Positions 36,322 through 44,667 of a stretch of DNA of 64,000 nucleotides are shown here, one piece after another. How positions within the stretch are numbered: the first letter of the stretch is position 1; each line of letters opens with the position of its first letter. The notes below the pieces were generated by a model. It was not told the origin of the DNA, did not search any database, and worked only from the letters and a program-made list of their open reading frames with translations. The DNA lies in NCBI GenBank assembly GCA_029243485.1, contig JAQWRY010000073.1:62001-126000 (forward strand), read 5' to 3'. This DNA is from Candidatus Binatia bacterium (GTDB taxonomy: Bacteria > Desulfobacterota > Binatia > UBA12015). A program made the position numbers and the translations under genes.

Positions 36322-37296
36322 TCAGGTATCCTCGTCGTCGCGTCCCGCCGCGATCTCCGCGCGCAGCGCGGCGAGATCCCCCAGGTAGAAGAACGACACC
36401 GGCACGCGCATCAGGATGAACACGAACGAGAGCAGGAATCCGAGCGCCAGGAGTTCCGCCTCGGGCGCGAATGAGCGGTAGAAGTAGACGACGGCCGCCT
36501 GTTGCGTTCCGAGGCCGGCGGGTGTGATCGGAAGCGTCCCGATGAGCAGGACGGGAGGCACCGTCGCCACGAGGTGGAACCAGGGAACGTCCGCTCCGAA
36601 CGCAGGAAGCGCGAGTGCGAAGAAGAGAACGAACACGGAGAAGTAGGTCCCGCGCAGGCCGAGAACGATGAACACGTCGCGCCACGTTGCGAGCCGGTGC
36701 GAGTGGAAGACGCGCAATTCGAGGATGCCGCGGAGCCACGCCCATCCCGGCTTCCAGCCGGAGATGAAGACCGTGAGGATCGCGAGCGGAACCGCGAGCA
36801 CGAACACCATCGCGATTCGGATCGATTCGAGTCCCGGATCGGCGGGCAGCAGAAGGCTCCCGAAGAGGACGAGCCCGGCCAGGATCACGAGGTCGATCAA
36901 GTTGTACAAGAGCATCGTGCTGAGCGCCTCGATGAACGGGACGCCCTTGGCGTGTCGCATGTGCAGAATGATGCCGCCGGTGCCGAGGTTCCAGTTCAGC
37001 ACGGCGAGGAGATACGTTAGCGCGCGGACGGAGCGCGCTTCCCGTGGGGGCAGCGGCGCGTTGAAGCGAGTGTAGATGTAGGACAGCGCGAACGAGTCGA
37101 TCCAGAACCACACCACGACGCAGAGTACGGCGGCCGGAAGGAGCAGGCTCAGGTCGGCGCGGCCGAAGGCGGCGATCGCCTCATCGAGCGGGATCTGCTG
37201 CAGGAGGTACCAGAGGACGAAGGCGGCGAGAGCCCAAGGGAGGACGCGCGTCGCGAAACCCGTCCAATCGGCCTTCGCCGGGGCGCGCTTGCTCAC
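36322..37296 (-). CDS. Lysylphosphatidylglycerol-synthase-type flippase-like membrane protein (UPF0104)
   Basis: 324 residues from GTG 37296. Eight or so membrane helices. The conserved N-terminal part (LPWALAAFVLWYLLQQIPLDEAIAAF), the NWNLGTGGIILHMRHAKGVPF loop and the C-terminal PITPAGLGTQQAAVVYFY match the LPG-synthase TM domain / AglD-type proteins. Such proteins move or modify polar lipids; without the C-terminal aminoacyltransferase domain it is probably a lipid transporter. On the minus strand TTGCGA-N17-GACACT stands 7 nt before the GTG. Divergent from the menaquinone operon. Confidence 0.75.
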   Translation of the reverse strand: MSKRAPAKADWTGFATRVLPWALAAFVLWYLLQQIPLDEAIAAFGRADLSLLLPAAVLCVVVWFWIDSFALSYIYTRFNAPLPPREARSVRALTYLLAVLNWNLGTGGIILHMRHAKGVPFIEALSTMLLYNLIDLVILAGLVLFGSLLLPADPGLESIRIAMVFVLAVPLAILTVFISGWKPGWAWLRGILELRVFHSHRLATWRDVFIVLGLRGTYFSVFVLFFALALPAFGADVPWFHLVATVPPVLLIGTLPITPAGLGTQQAAVVYFYRSFAPEAELLALGFLLSFVFILMRVPVSFFYLGDLAALRAEIAAGRDDEDT

Positions 37297-37344
37297 CCGT
37301 GGAAGTGTCGTCGCACGGTCGGCGGTTCGCAACCGGGCAGGGGG

Positions 37345-37419
37345 TAGTAGCGGGCCTACTATTCCGCATGACGAACCGTGAGAGTTGACACACTCAGAGT
37401 GAATGCTCACACAGTAGGT
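37345..37419 (+). promoter_or_regulatory. Divergent regulatory region of the menaquinone operon
   Basis: Contains TAGTAG-N5-CTACTA (37345-37361), TTGACA at 37385-37390 exactly 35 nt before the merR ATG (37420), and the palindrome CACTC-A-GAGTG (37391-37401) immediately after that -35, in the spacer where MerR proteins bind. GTGAG (37378-37382) and CTCAC (37406-37410) flank it as a wider inverted repeat. The -10 position (37408-37413) reads CACACA, a poor match, as expected for an activator-dependent promoter. Confidence 0.45.
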
Positions 37420-38169
37420 ATGACTTACGGCGTGGAAGAGCTGGCACGCGAGGCGGGGCTGAGCATCGATACGATCCGCTTCTACCAGGCGCAGGGTATT
37501 CTCGACCGACCCAAGCGGGTGGGGCGGAAGGCTTCGTACGGCGAGCGCCATCTCAGTCGGCTGCACCGGATTTGCGATCTAAAAGCGCGCGGGCTGACTC
37601 TCGCAGGGATCAAGCGCGTCGTCGGGCCCGGGAAGTCCCGTTCCGACTCTGCGCTCATCGGAGCCCTTACCGAGGGGCGTGGGGCGCGGCGCTTCGATCG
37701 CGCGGGCCTCGCCAAGGAGACCGGCGTGCCCGAGGCGCTCATCGAAGCGGTGGAACGCTCGGGCCTCGTCGAGCCGCTGCGCGACGGTGGCGGTGCCGCG
37801 TACGACGAAGCCGATGTCGAACTCGCGCGCGCCGCGCTCGCCGTCTTGAAGGAAGGCCTACCCCTGCAGGAGTTGCTCGGGCTGGCAAACGATCACGCGG
37901 GCAACATTCGTGAGATCGCGGATCGCGCTGCATCGCTCTTCGACACGCATGTGCGACACGATGGTTCCGGGGGCCAAGTCGATCCGGAAGAAGTCGTGGA
38001 CGCGTTTCGCCGTCTGCTCCCGGCAGTGACGTCGCTCGTGGCGCATCACTTCCAGAGGACGCTCGTCTGTCGTGCGCTCGAACGTCTCGAGAAACACGGC
38101 GATGCGTCTGGCCTCGAGCAGGCGCTCGAAGCCTCACAGTCCACCCGGTTGGCGATCCGATGGAACTGA
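37420..38169 (+). CDS. MerR-family regulator with two MerR-type winged helices
   Basis: 249 residues from the ATG at 37420. First MerR HTH at 3-68: YGVEELAREAGLSIDTIRFY, wing RKASYGERHLSRLHRICDLKARGLTLAGIK. A second segment at 92-157 has the same order: FDRAGLAKETGVPEALIEAV, wing GGAAYDEADVELARAALAVLKEGLPLQELLGLA. The C-terminal 90 residues are helical, with HVRH and HH motifs that could bind metal or ligand. Its end overlaps the start of menG (ubiE) by 10 nt, so it is the first gene of the menaquinone operon and probably its autoregulator. Confidence 0.8.
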   Translation: MTYGVEELAREAGLSIDTIRFYQAQGILDRPKRVGRKASYGERHLSRLHRICDLKARGLTLAGIKRVVGPGKSRSDSALIGALTEGRGARRFDRAGLAKETGVPEALIEAVERSGLVEPLRDGGGAAYDEADVELARAALAVLKEGLPLQELLGLANDHAGNIREIADRAASLFDTHVRHDGSGGQVDPEEVVDAFRRLLPAVTSLVAHHFQRTLVCRALERLEKHGDASGLEQALEASQSTRLAIRWN

Positions 38170-38873
38170 ACGCACATCGCGATCCACTTCCCGCTCCGGG
38201 CGAGAAGGCCGCAGCGGTCCGCGACATGTTCGATCGAATCGCACCCGGGTACGACCGCATGAACGGACTGATGACCGCTGGGTTCGACCGCGCCTGGCGT
38301 CGCGCGGTCCTGGACATCGCCGCGGTGGGGAACGGGGACCTCTTGGTCGACGTGGCGTGTGGTACCGGCGATCTCGGTCTCCTCGCCAGGCGAGACGGGG
38401 CTTCGGTCGCGGCGGTCGACTTCTCTGGGCCGATGCTCGGGATCGCAGCGGAGCGGGGCCTCGAGGGACGGTTGTCACGGGCGGATGCGCTCGCGCTGCC
38501 GGTGGCGAACGGCTGTGCGGACGCCGTCACGTGTGGCTTTGCGCTTCGGAACTTCGTTTCGATTCCGCCGTTCCTCGCCGAGGCTGCACGGATTTTGAAG
38601 CCAGGCGGTCGGATCGTCGTTCTGGAGGTCGCGACACCGACGAACCCGCTGATCCGATTCTGCCACCAGATCTATTTCAATCGCGTCGTCCCCTTCCTCG
38701 GCGCGCTCTTGGCGGAACGCGAAGCCTACACCTATCTTCCACATTCGGTGGTGTACCTGCCGACGACCGCCGAGCTTCTCGAGATGCTCGATGCCGCCGG
38801 GTTTGAACGGACCGGCGCGCGGAAGCTCGGATCGGGTGGAATCCAACTGGTGCACGGAAGGCGCCGGTCATGA
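38160..38873 (+). CDS. menG: Demethylmenaquinone methyltransferase (MenG/UbiE)
   Basis: 237 residues. SAM-binding motif I VDVACGTGDLGLLARR, post-I DFSGPMLGIA, and the UbiE signatures RNF (CGFALRNFVSI) and YTYLPHSV. FDRIAPGYDRMNGLMTAGFDRAWRR is the family N-terminus. It catalyses the final C-methylation of demethylmenaquinone (and DMQ-type ubiquinone precursors in species that make both). Given its place in a men operon, the menaquinone role is preferred. ATGA overlap with menF. Confidence 0.93.
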   Translation: MELNAHRDPLPAPGEKAAAVRDMFDRIAPGYDRMNGLMTAGFDRAWRRAVLDIAAVGNGDLLVDVACGTGDLGLLARRDGASVAAVDFSGPMLGIAAERGLEGRLSRADALALPVANGCADAVTCGFALRNFVSIPPFLAEAARILKPGGRIVVLEVATPTNPLIRFCHQIYFNRVVPFLGALLAEREAYTYLPHSVVYLPTTAELLEMLDAAGFERTGARKLGSGGIQLVHGRRRS

Positions 38874-40141
38874 CCGCTGCGATCCCGGCGGGCTTGATCC
38901 GAGAGCCGCGGTTCCTCTGTGTGGGCGAACGCGTGCTGGACCGCGCGATGGATCCCCTCGACTTCCTCACCTGCGTCGGCGACGAGCGAGCCTTCTACTT
39001 CGAGCGCCCGGCCGACGGAGTGTCGATCGCGGCGGCCGGCGTGGTGCCCGGCATCGAAGAGCCCGATCGTGGACAAGAGCCTGCGGGGCTGCGGGTCGGC
39101 GGATTCGCCTTCGACCGATCGCGCGCGCCGGACGGGCAGTGGTCGGGGTTTCCGGATGCGTCGTGGTCCGTGCCGCGTGTCGCGCTTCTGAACCGCGACG
39201 GGGAATCCGTGCTTCGGGTAGCGGCAACGGCCGACGAAGGAGGCGGTGCGCGAGTCGAAGCGGGTCTCGATGAGGTGGTCCGCCGGCTCGGGCGCCCGAC
39301 TTCGGCTCCCGAGTCCGAGGGGGTGGCCCACTATCAGATGGAGGCGCTCGGGTCTGTGGCGCATTGGAAGGCGGCGGTCGAGGCAACGCTCGCCGACATC
39401 GCTGCGGGCCGGCTCTCGAAGCTGGTCCTCGCCCGCGCGGCGCGCATCACGGCAGACGTGCCATGGCGTCGCTTCCGCATTGCTCGTCGCCTGCGCGCGG
39501 CGCATCCTGGTGCGACTGTCTTCGCGGTCACCTTCGGTACGCGAACGCTCGTCGGTGCGACCCCCGAGAGACTTGCTCGTCTCGACGACCGACGTCTCAC
39601 GACCGCGGCCGTCGCGGGTACGGCGCCGCCGGCGCCGATCGGTGGGGAGGAGGATCGCGCCTTCCTTGCGGATCAAAAGGAGCGCCGCGAACACGCTGTC
39701 GTCGTAGACGAGCTTCAGAGGCGGCTTGCGCCTCTTACCACGGACTTGGTCGTCCCGGAGGCGCCCGCCATCTTGACGACGCCCGCCCTCCGTCACCTGC
39801 ACACGCCGATCTCGGCGGAACTCCGCGCCGGCCGTGGGCTCCTCGATGTTTGTGGCGAGCTGCATCCGAGTCCCGCCGTCTGTGGTCTCCCTGTAGATTT
39901 CGCGAAGGAGGCTCTGCGCGAGCGCGAGCAGATCGACCGCGGTTGGTACGCGGGCGGAATCGGGTGGCTCGACGAAGGCGACGGGGAAGTCGTCGTGCCG
40001 CTTCGCGCCGCGCTACTCGATGGTCGCGTTGCCACGCTTTACGCGGGCGCGGGCATCGTCGAGGGCTCGCGGTGGGAGGCGGAGCTCGAGGAGACGCGAC
40101 TCAAGATGCGCGTCATGCAGGCCGCTCTCCTGGAACTCTGA
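38870..40141 (+). CDS. menF: Isochorismate synthase
   Basis: 423 residues. The chorismate-binding domain occupies the C-terminal 270 residues: LSKLVLARAARI, GTRTLVGATPERLARL, TPALRHLHTPI and CGLPVDFAKEALREREQIDRGWYAGGIGW, which include the Mg-binding glutamates. It converts chorismate to isochorismate, the first committed step of menaquinone synthesis. A salicylate or siderophore role is disfavoured by its men neighbours. Coupled at both ends: ATGA with menG, TGATG with menD. Confidence 0.93.
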   Translation: MTAAIPAGLIREPRFLCVGERVLDRAMDPLDFLTCVGDERAFYFERPADGVSIAAAGVVPGIEEPDRGQEPAGLRVGGFAFDRSRAPDGQWSGFPDASWSVPRVALLNRDGESVLRVAATADEGGGARVEAGLDEVVRRLGRPTSAPESEGVAHYQMEALGSVAHWKAAVEATLADIAAGRLSKLVLARAARITADVPWRRFRIARRLRAAHPGATVFAVTFGTRTLVGATPERLARLDDRRLTTAAVAGTAPPAPIGGEEDRAFLADQKERREHAVVVDELQRRLAPLTTDLVVPEAPAILTTPALRHLHTPISAELRAGRGLLDVCGELHPSPAVCGLPVDFAKEALREREQIDRGWYAGGIGWLDEGDGEVVVPLRAALLDGRVATLYAGAGIVEGSRWEAELEETRLKMRVMQAALLEL

Positions 40142-41907
40142 TGGCGCCGAACCGAAACTATCTCGCGATGGAGGTTCTCGTCGAGGAGTTGGTGCGTTCG
40201 GGTGTGACCGATGCGTGCGTGAGTCCGGGGAATCGATCAGCTCCGCTCGCCTTCGCACTCGCGCGCAACTCGGGCGTGAAGGTCTGGACCCACGTCGACG
40301 AGCGCTCGGCGGGCTTCTTCGCGCTAGGCCTCGCACGTGCGACGCGTCGGCCCGTCGTCGTCGCGTGCACCTCGGGAACCGCGGCGGCCAACCTGCTGCC
40401 GGCGGCCGTCGAAGCGCACCATGCGGGTGTTGCGTTGATCCTGCTCACCGCGGATCGGCCCCCGGAACTGCGTGAGCGTTCGGCCGGCCAGACGATCGAC
40501 CAGCTCGGTTTGTACGGAAGCCACGCCCGTTGGTCCTTCGATCTCGGGGTGCCGGAGCCGACGGAGGTGGGCGTGCGACACGTCCGAGCAGCCGCGTGTC
40601 GTGCGGTGGCCGAGTCCGTCGGCCTGCCGGCGGGTGTCGCGCACTTGAACCTACCGATGCGCGATCCACTCGATCCGTCGAACGAAGAGGGGGTAGCCCT
40701 CGCGGAGGTTGGCGCGACGGCGCGAGATTCCGAAGCGCGGTACACGCTGGTGACAGTGCCGAACGCCGGAGTCTCCGCGGATCTCTTGCGACCGATCGCG
40801 GACCGGTTGGCGACGGCTCGACGCCCGCTTCTATACTGCGGCCCTCTCGATTCAGACGCTCCGAACCTGGTTGCGGCGGTTCGGGCCCTCGCGCAACGGC
40901 TCGATGCGCCGCTCTTGGCGGAGCCGATCTCGAATCTTCGCCGGTCTGAGGCCGGAGAACGGCTCGTAGGGAGCTACGAGGCGCTCCTGCGCGACGACGC
41001 CTTCGCGGCGGCGTCTCGGCCGGATGTCATCGTGCGGCTGGGCGCACCGCCGACCTCGCGGACGGTCGCGACGTGGCTGGATGGCTGCGGCGCGGAACTC
41101 GTCGTGTTGGACGAGGGCGGCGGTTGGCCGGATCCCGGCTGCCGTGCGAGCCACGTCGTCCACGGGTCGATTGCAGAGAACTGCCAGACGATGGCCGCGG
41201 CGCTGCGGAGCGTCGATTCGGATGCGGATTGGTGTGAGCAGTGGGCTGCGGGCGAACGACGAGCGGCGCAGGCGTTAGCGGTATCCGTGGAAGGAGAGAG
41301 TGCGCCGTTCGAGGGCCACATCATGCGCGCGATCGGGGCCGCCCTTCCTTCGGACGCGAGCGTGTACGTGGGCAACAGTCTCGCCGTTCGCGATCTGGAT
41401 TGGTTCTGGCCGAGCGACGCGCCTTCGGTTCGAGTTCTCGCGAATCGCGGCGCGAACGGCATCGATGGGTTCGTGTCGAGCGTCCTCGGTGCTGCCGCTG
41501 GAGGTATGCCGGTCGTGGGGGTTTGCGGAGACCTGTCGTTCTTTCACGACCTCGGCGGCCTGGTGGCGGCGCAGCGGCTCGGTGTGCGCGCGTGCTTCGT
41601 GGTCACGAACAACGGTGGGGGAGGGATTTTCGACTATCTGCCGTCGGCGCGGGCTGAGGGTGGATACGAGGAGCATTTCGAAGAGCTGTTCGTGACACCT
41701 CTCGGGATCGAACTCGGCCCGCTCGTGGCAGCGCACGGAGTCGAATTTCGTCGCGCGGAGCGGGTGGAGCAGATCCGTCCCGCGATCGAGCGCGCGCTCG
41801 CTAGCGCCACGACATCGGTGGTGGAAGTGGTCGTGGATCGAGCGGACAGTCGCGCGGCCCACGCGCGCGCGTGGGCCGCGGCGCGGGCGGGCAGGGCGGG
41901 CGAATGA
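40141..41907 (+). CDS. menD: 2-succinyl-5-enolpyruvyl-6-hydroxy-3-cyclohexene-1-carboxylate synthase (SEPHCHC synthase)
   Basis: 588 residues from the ATG overlapping the menF stop. SPGNRSAPLAFAL and ERSAGFFALGLARAT are the MenD opening motifs. The ThDP-binding region reads NRGANGIDGFVSS, VGVCGDLSFFHDLGGL and NNGGGGIFDYLP. It adds the succinic semialdehyde-ThDP carbanion (from 2-oxoglutarate) to isochorismate. Length is normal for the family (550-600). A long frame upstream of 40141 is antisense shadow over menF and not part of the protein. Confidence 0.95.
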   Translation: MAPNRNYLAMEVLVEELVRSGVTDACVSPGNRSAPLAFALARNSGVKVWTHVDERSAGFFALGLARATRRPVVVACTSGTAAANLLPAAVEAHHAGVALILLTADRPPELRERSAGQTIDQLGLYGSHARWSFDLGVPEPTEVGVRHVRAAACRAVAESVGLPAGVAHLNLPMRDPLDPSNEEGVALAEVGATARDSEARYTLVTVPNAGVSADLLRPIADRLATARRPLLYCGPLDSDAPNLVAAVRALAQRLDAPLLAEPISNLRRSEAGERLVGSYEALLRDDAFAAASRPDVIVRLGAPPTSRTVATWLDGCGAELVVLDEGGGWPDPGCRASHVVHGSIAENCQTMAAALRSVDSDADWCEQWAAGERRAAQALAVSVEGESAPFEGHIMRAIGAALPSDASVYVGNSLAVRDLDWFWPSDAPSVRVLANRGANGIDGFVSSVLGAAAGGMPVVGVCGDLSFFHDLGGLVAAQRLGVRACFVVTNNGGGGIFDYLPSARAEGGYEEHFEELFVTPLGIELGPLVAAHGVEFRRAERVEQIRPAIERALASATTSVVEVVVDRADSRAAHARAWAAARAGRAGE

Positions 41908-42701
41908 CCCTGTGGGCGAAGACTTACGGTGAGGGGCCGCCGCTTGTGCTGTTGCACGGGTTTACCGGCAGCGCGGCGACGTGGGATCGCTATGCGAAGG
42001 ATCTGCGGGGCTTCCGCGTGCTCGCGATCGACCTCCCCGGACACGGTGCATCCGCCGCGCCGGCATCGGGCATGTCCTTCGAAGAGATCGCGGATGCGGT
42101 GGTTGCCGTTCTAGACGACGAAGGCGTGGAGCGCTGCGCGTGGCTCGGATACTCGATGGGTGGGCGGGTGGCACTGCAGGTGCTCGTTCGGCATCCGGGT
42201 CGGGTGGAGCGGATCGTGATCGAGAGCGCGTCGCCGGGACTTCGGGAAGCGGGAGAGCGCGAGGCCCGCGCCGCTGCGGACGACGCCCTGGCCGCGGGAA
42301 TCGAGCGCGACGGCTTGGAGCCGTTCGTCGAGCGTTGGGCAAGGCAACCGCTCTTCGCGTCGCAGAAGCGCGTTGCACCCGAGGATCTCGACCGCGAGAG
42401 GAGGGCTCGGCTGCAGAACACCGCCACCGGACTCGCGGCCGGACTGCGAGCGCTCAGTGTGGGTCGGCAGCCCTCTTTGTGGAGCGCTCTTGGCGCGGTG
42501 CAGGTTCCGCTCTTGGCGGTCGTCGGAGCGGAAGACCCCAAGTACCTGGCTCTAGGTGAGTCACTCGTCCGCGTCGCGCCCGGCGCGGAGCTTCGTGTCG
42601 TGGCAGAGGCGGGGCATACGGTCCATCTCGAGCAGCCGGGCATCTTCTGGTCCGCTGTGCGTTCCTTTCTTCTGGGTGGGCTGGGGAGCGATCGCGGATG
42701 A
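41904..42701 (+). CDS. menH: 2-succinyl-6-hydroxy-2,4-cyclohexadiene-1-carboxylate synthase (SHCHC synthase)
   Basis: 265 residues, ATGA overlap with menD. An alpha/beta hydrolase with HGFTGSAATWD (oxyanion loop), nucleophile serine in LGYSMGGRVAL, acid in GAEDPKY and histidine in AEAGHTVHLEQP. GYSMGGR with LPGHG fits MenH, which eliminates pyruvate from SEPHCHC. Assignment leans on position between menD and menA; the fold alone is not specific. Confidence 0.9.
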   Translation: MTLWAKTYGEGPPLVLLHGFTGSAATWDRYAKDLRGFRVLAIDLPGHGASAAPASGMSFEEIADAVVAVLDDEGVERCAWLGYSMGGRVALQVLVRHPGRVERIVIESASPGLREAGEREARAAADDALAAGIERDGLEPFVERWARQPLFASQKRVAPEDLDRERRARLQNTATGLAAGLRALSVGRQPSLWSALGAVQVPLLAVVGAEDPKYLALGESLVRVAPGAELRVVAEAGHTVHLEQPGIFWSAVRSFLLGGLGSDRG

Positions 42702-43582
42702 GTGAGAGTCGTGCGTCGCTTCTCCTGTCGGCGATCCGGCCACGGACGCTGCCCGCCTCGCTCGTGCCGGTCGTCGTTGGGAGTGCGGTTGCGGGCCACG
42801 GAGGCGCCTTCGATCCCGCTATCGCGGGGTTGGCGATTCTCGCCGCGGTCCTGCTGCAGATCGGCACGAACCTGATCAACGACTATGGCGATCACGTGCG
42901 GGGCGCCGATGGCGACGATCGAATCGGGCCGTCGAGAGCGTCGCAGTCGGGAGAGGTGGATCCGAAGCAAGTGGCTCTCCTGGGCGGTACGGCACTTCTG
43001 GGCGCGGCGCTCGTCGGTGTTCTCCTGATCGCACACGGCGGCTGGCCGATCGTGTGGATTGGCGTCGGCTCGCTCCTCGCGGCAGTCGCGTACACGGCGG
43101 GGCCGTTTCCGTTGGCGTACCACGGCCTCGGGGAGGTCTTCGTGTTCGCGTTCTTCGGCCCGGTCGCGGTGCTGGGTACGCAGTACCTGCAGGCCGGCGA
43201 GATCAGCGCCGGCGGCGTCGCCGCCTCTGTCGCGATCGGTGCGCTCGCGGCCGCGATCCTTTTGGTGAACAACGTGCGCGACGTCGAGGGTGACACCCGG
43301 GCCGGGAAGCGGACCATCGTCGTGCGTCTCGGTCGCCGGGCCGGTCGGGCTCTTTACGTGCTCGCGCTCGCCCTCGGTTTCGGTGCGCCGCTCGTCGGTT
43401 GGCTCGCGGGCTGGCTCCCGGCGGGTGCGTTGGTGGCGTGGCTCTCGCTCCCCCTCGGGATCTCGCCGTTGCGCACGGTTCTCACGACCACCGAGGGGCC
43501 GCCCCTGAACGAGGCGCTGGCGAACACCGCGAAGCTCGAGTTGGCTTTCGGGATCGCGTTCGCCGTCGGCATGTTGCTGTGA
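42698..43582 (+). CDS. menA: 1,4-dihydroxy-2-naphthoate polyprenyltransferase
   Basis: 294 residues, ATGA overlap with menH. A UbiA-fold membrane enzyme with about nine helices. The two Asp-rich motifs are TNLINDYGDHVRGAD and NNVRDVEGDTRAGKRT, which bind the Mg-prenyl diphosphate. IRPRTLPASLVPVVVGSA is the MenA N-terminal signature. It attaches the polyprenyl side chain to DHNA with loss of CO2. Its end overlaps the menC GTG start (GTGA). Confidence 0.93.
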   Translation: MSESRASLLLSAIRPRTLPASLVPVVVGSAVAGHGGAFDPAIAGLAILAAVLLQIGTNLINDYGDHVRGADGDDRIGPSRASQSGEVDPKQVALLGGTALLGAALVGVLLIAHGGWPIVWIGVGSLLAAVAYTAGPFPLAYHGLGEVFVFAFFGPVAVLGTQYLQAGEISAGGVAASVAIGALAAAILLVNNVRDVEGDTRAGKRTIVVRLGRRAGRALYVLALALGFGAPLVGWLAGWLPAGALVAWLSLPLGISPLRTVLTTTEGPPLNEALANTAKLELAFGIAFAVGMLL

Positions 43583-44667
43583 GAATTCGAGCGGTCGAGC
43601 TCTTGTCGTTCTCGATTCCGCTCGTGAGGCCGCTCGCGACGGCGCGCGGCGCGATCGAGGAACGTCGTGGGTGGATCGTGAAGCTCACGGACGAGCGTGG
43701 TCTTGTGGGCGTCGGAGAGGCGGCCCCCCACCCGCATAGCTCCGCCGAAGATGCGGCGCGCGAATCCAGCCGGCTCCCCGAGATCGCTGTCCGCGTTCGG
43801 GATGCCGACGTGTTCCGGGTTCGCGAGGCGAGCGAGACGTTGGCGGATTTTCCGAGGTGGATCGCGTGCGGCCTCGACACCGCTCTTTGCGACTTGGAGG
43901 CCCGTGCTCGCGGTGTCACGCTTGCCGAACTTCTCGGTGGGGCGCGGCGCAACGATATCCCGGTGAACGCGGTCCTCGAGGCTGCGGATCTCGACAGTTG
44001 CGTGGATGAAGGGAGGCGTGTGCTCGCGGCCGGATACACGCACGCGAAGCGCAAGATCGCGGGCGACGTCGCAACGACGGCAGCGGAGGTGCGCGCGCTC
44101 GGTGCGGCGGTCCCCGGTCTCGCGTTGCGGCTCGATGCCAACGGTATTTGGGATCGCGCGGAGGCCGAGGCGGCCTGTCGAGCGCTCGCCGGTCCGAACG
44201 TGGAGTGGGTGGAGCAGCCGCTCGAGTCGAGGGACTTCGAAGGGTTGGCCGCGCTGCGGTCGAGCGTGGAGGTGCCGATTGCGGTCGACGAGTCGGTGCG
44301 GAGTCCCTCCGATGTCGAGGCGCTGGCGCGAGAACGAGCGTGCGACGGCGTCGTGGTGAAGCTGGTGCAAGTCGGAGGACTGTCGGTGGCCTGCGAAGTC
44401 GCGGTTGCCGCGGCCGCCGCTGGGTTGCCGCTCGCAGTCACGAGCGGCATCGACACGGGAATCGGAATCGCGGCGGCTCTGTCGTTTGCGGCGACGGTGC
44501 CCGGGTCTTTAGCGGCCTGCGGTCTGTCGACAGGCTCACTCCTGGTCGGCGACCTGGTGCGTGACGTGGTCCGCCCCGGACCGTGGATGGGCGTGCCGTC
44601 AGGGCCGGGGCTGGGAGTCGAGCTCGACGAGGTGGCGTGCGCGCGGTTTGCCGTGGAGTCGACATGA
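43579..44667 (+). CDS. menC: o-succinylbenzoate synthase
   Basis: 362 residues from GTG 43579. An enolase-superfamily barrel with the expected catalytic set: the K-x-K of HAKRKIAGD, D in LRLDANGIW, E in VEWVEQPLE, D in IAVDESVRS, and K in VVVKLVQVGG. It dehydrates SHCHC to o-succinylbenzoate. The family includes N-succinylamino acid racemases, but the operon setting makes the OSB synthase role the safe one. ATGA overlap with menE. Confidence 0.92.
   Translation: MRIRAVELLSFSIPLVRPLATARGAIEERRGWIVKLTDERGLVGVGEAAPHPHSSAEDAARESSRLPEIAVRVRDADVFRVREASETLADFPRWIACGLDTALCDLEARARGVTLAELLGGARRNDIPVNAVLEAADLDSCVDEGRRVLAAGYTHAKRKIAGDVATTAAEVRALGAAVPGLALRLDANGIWDRAEAEAACRALAGPNVEWVEQPLESRDFEGLAALRSSVEVPIAVDESVRSPSDVEALARERACDGVVVKLVQVGGLSVACEVAVAAAAAGLPLAVTSGIDTGIGIAAALSFAATVPGSLAACGLSTGSLLVGDLVRDVVRPGPWMGVPSGPGLGVELDEVACARFAVEST

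Noticed and set aside
35411-37111. Upstream extension of the histidine kinase frame to a 937-residue protein
   Set aside because: The extra residues are Arg/Pro/His-rich and antisense-like, lie over the thioesterase and flippase-like genes on the same strand in another frame, and show no family; GC-rich DNA gives such long shadow frames.
39364-40140. Extension of menD upstream over menF
   Set aside because: Low-complexity Arg/Gly translation; menD family N-terminus (NYLAMEVLVEELVRSGVTDACVSPGNRS) starts at the ATG at 40141.
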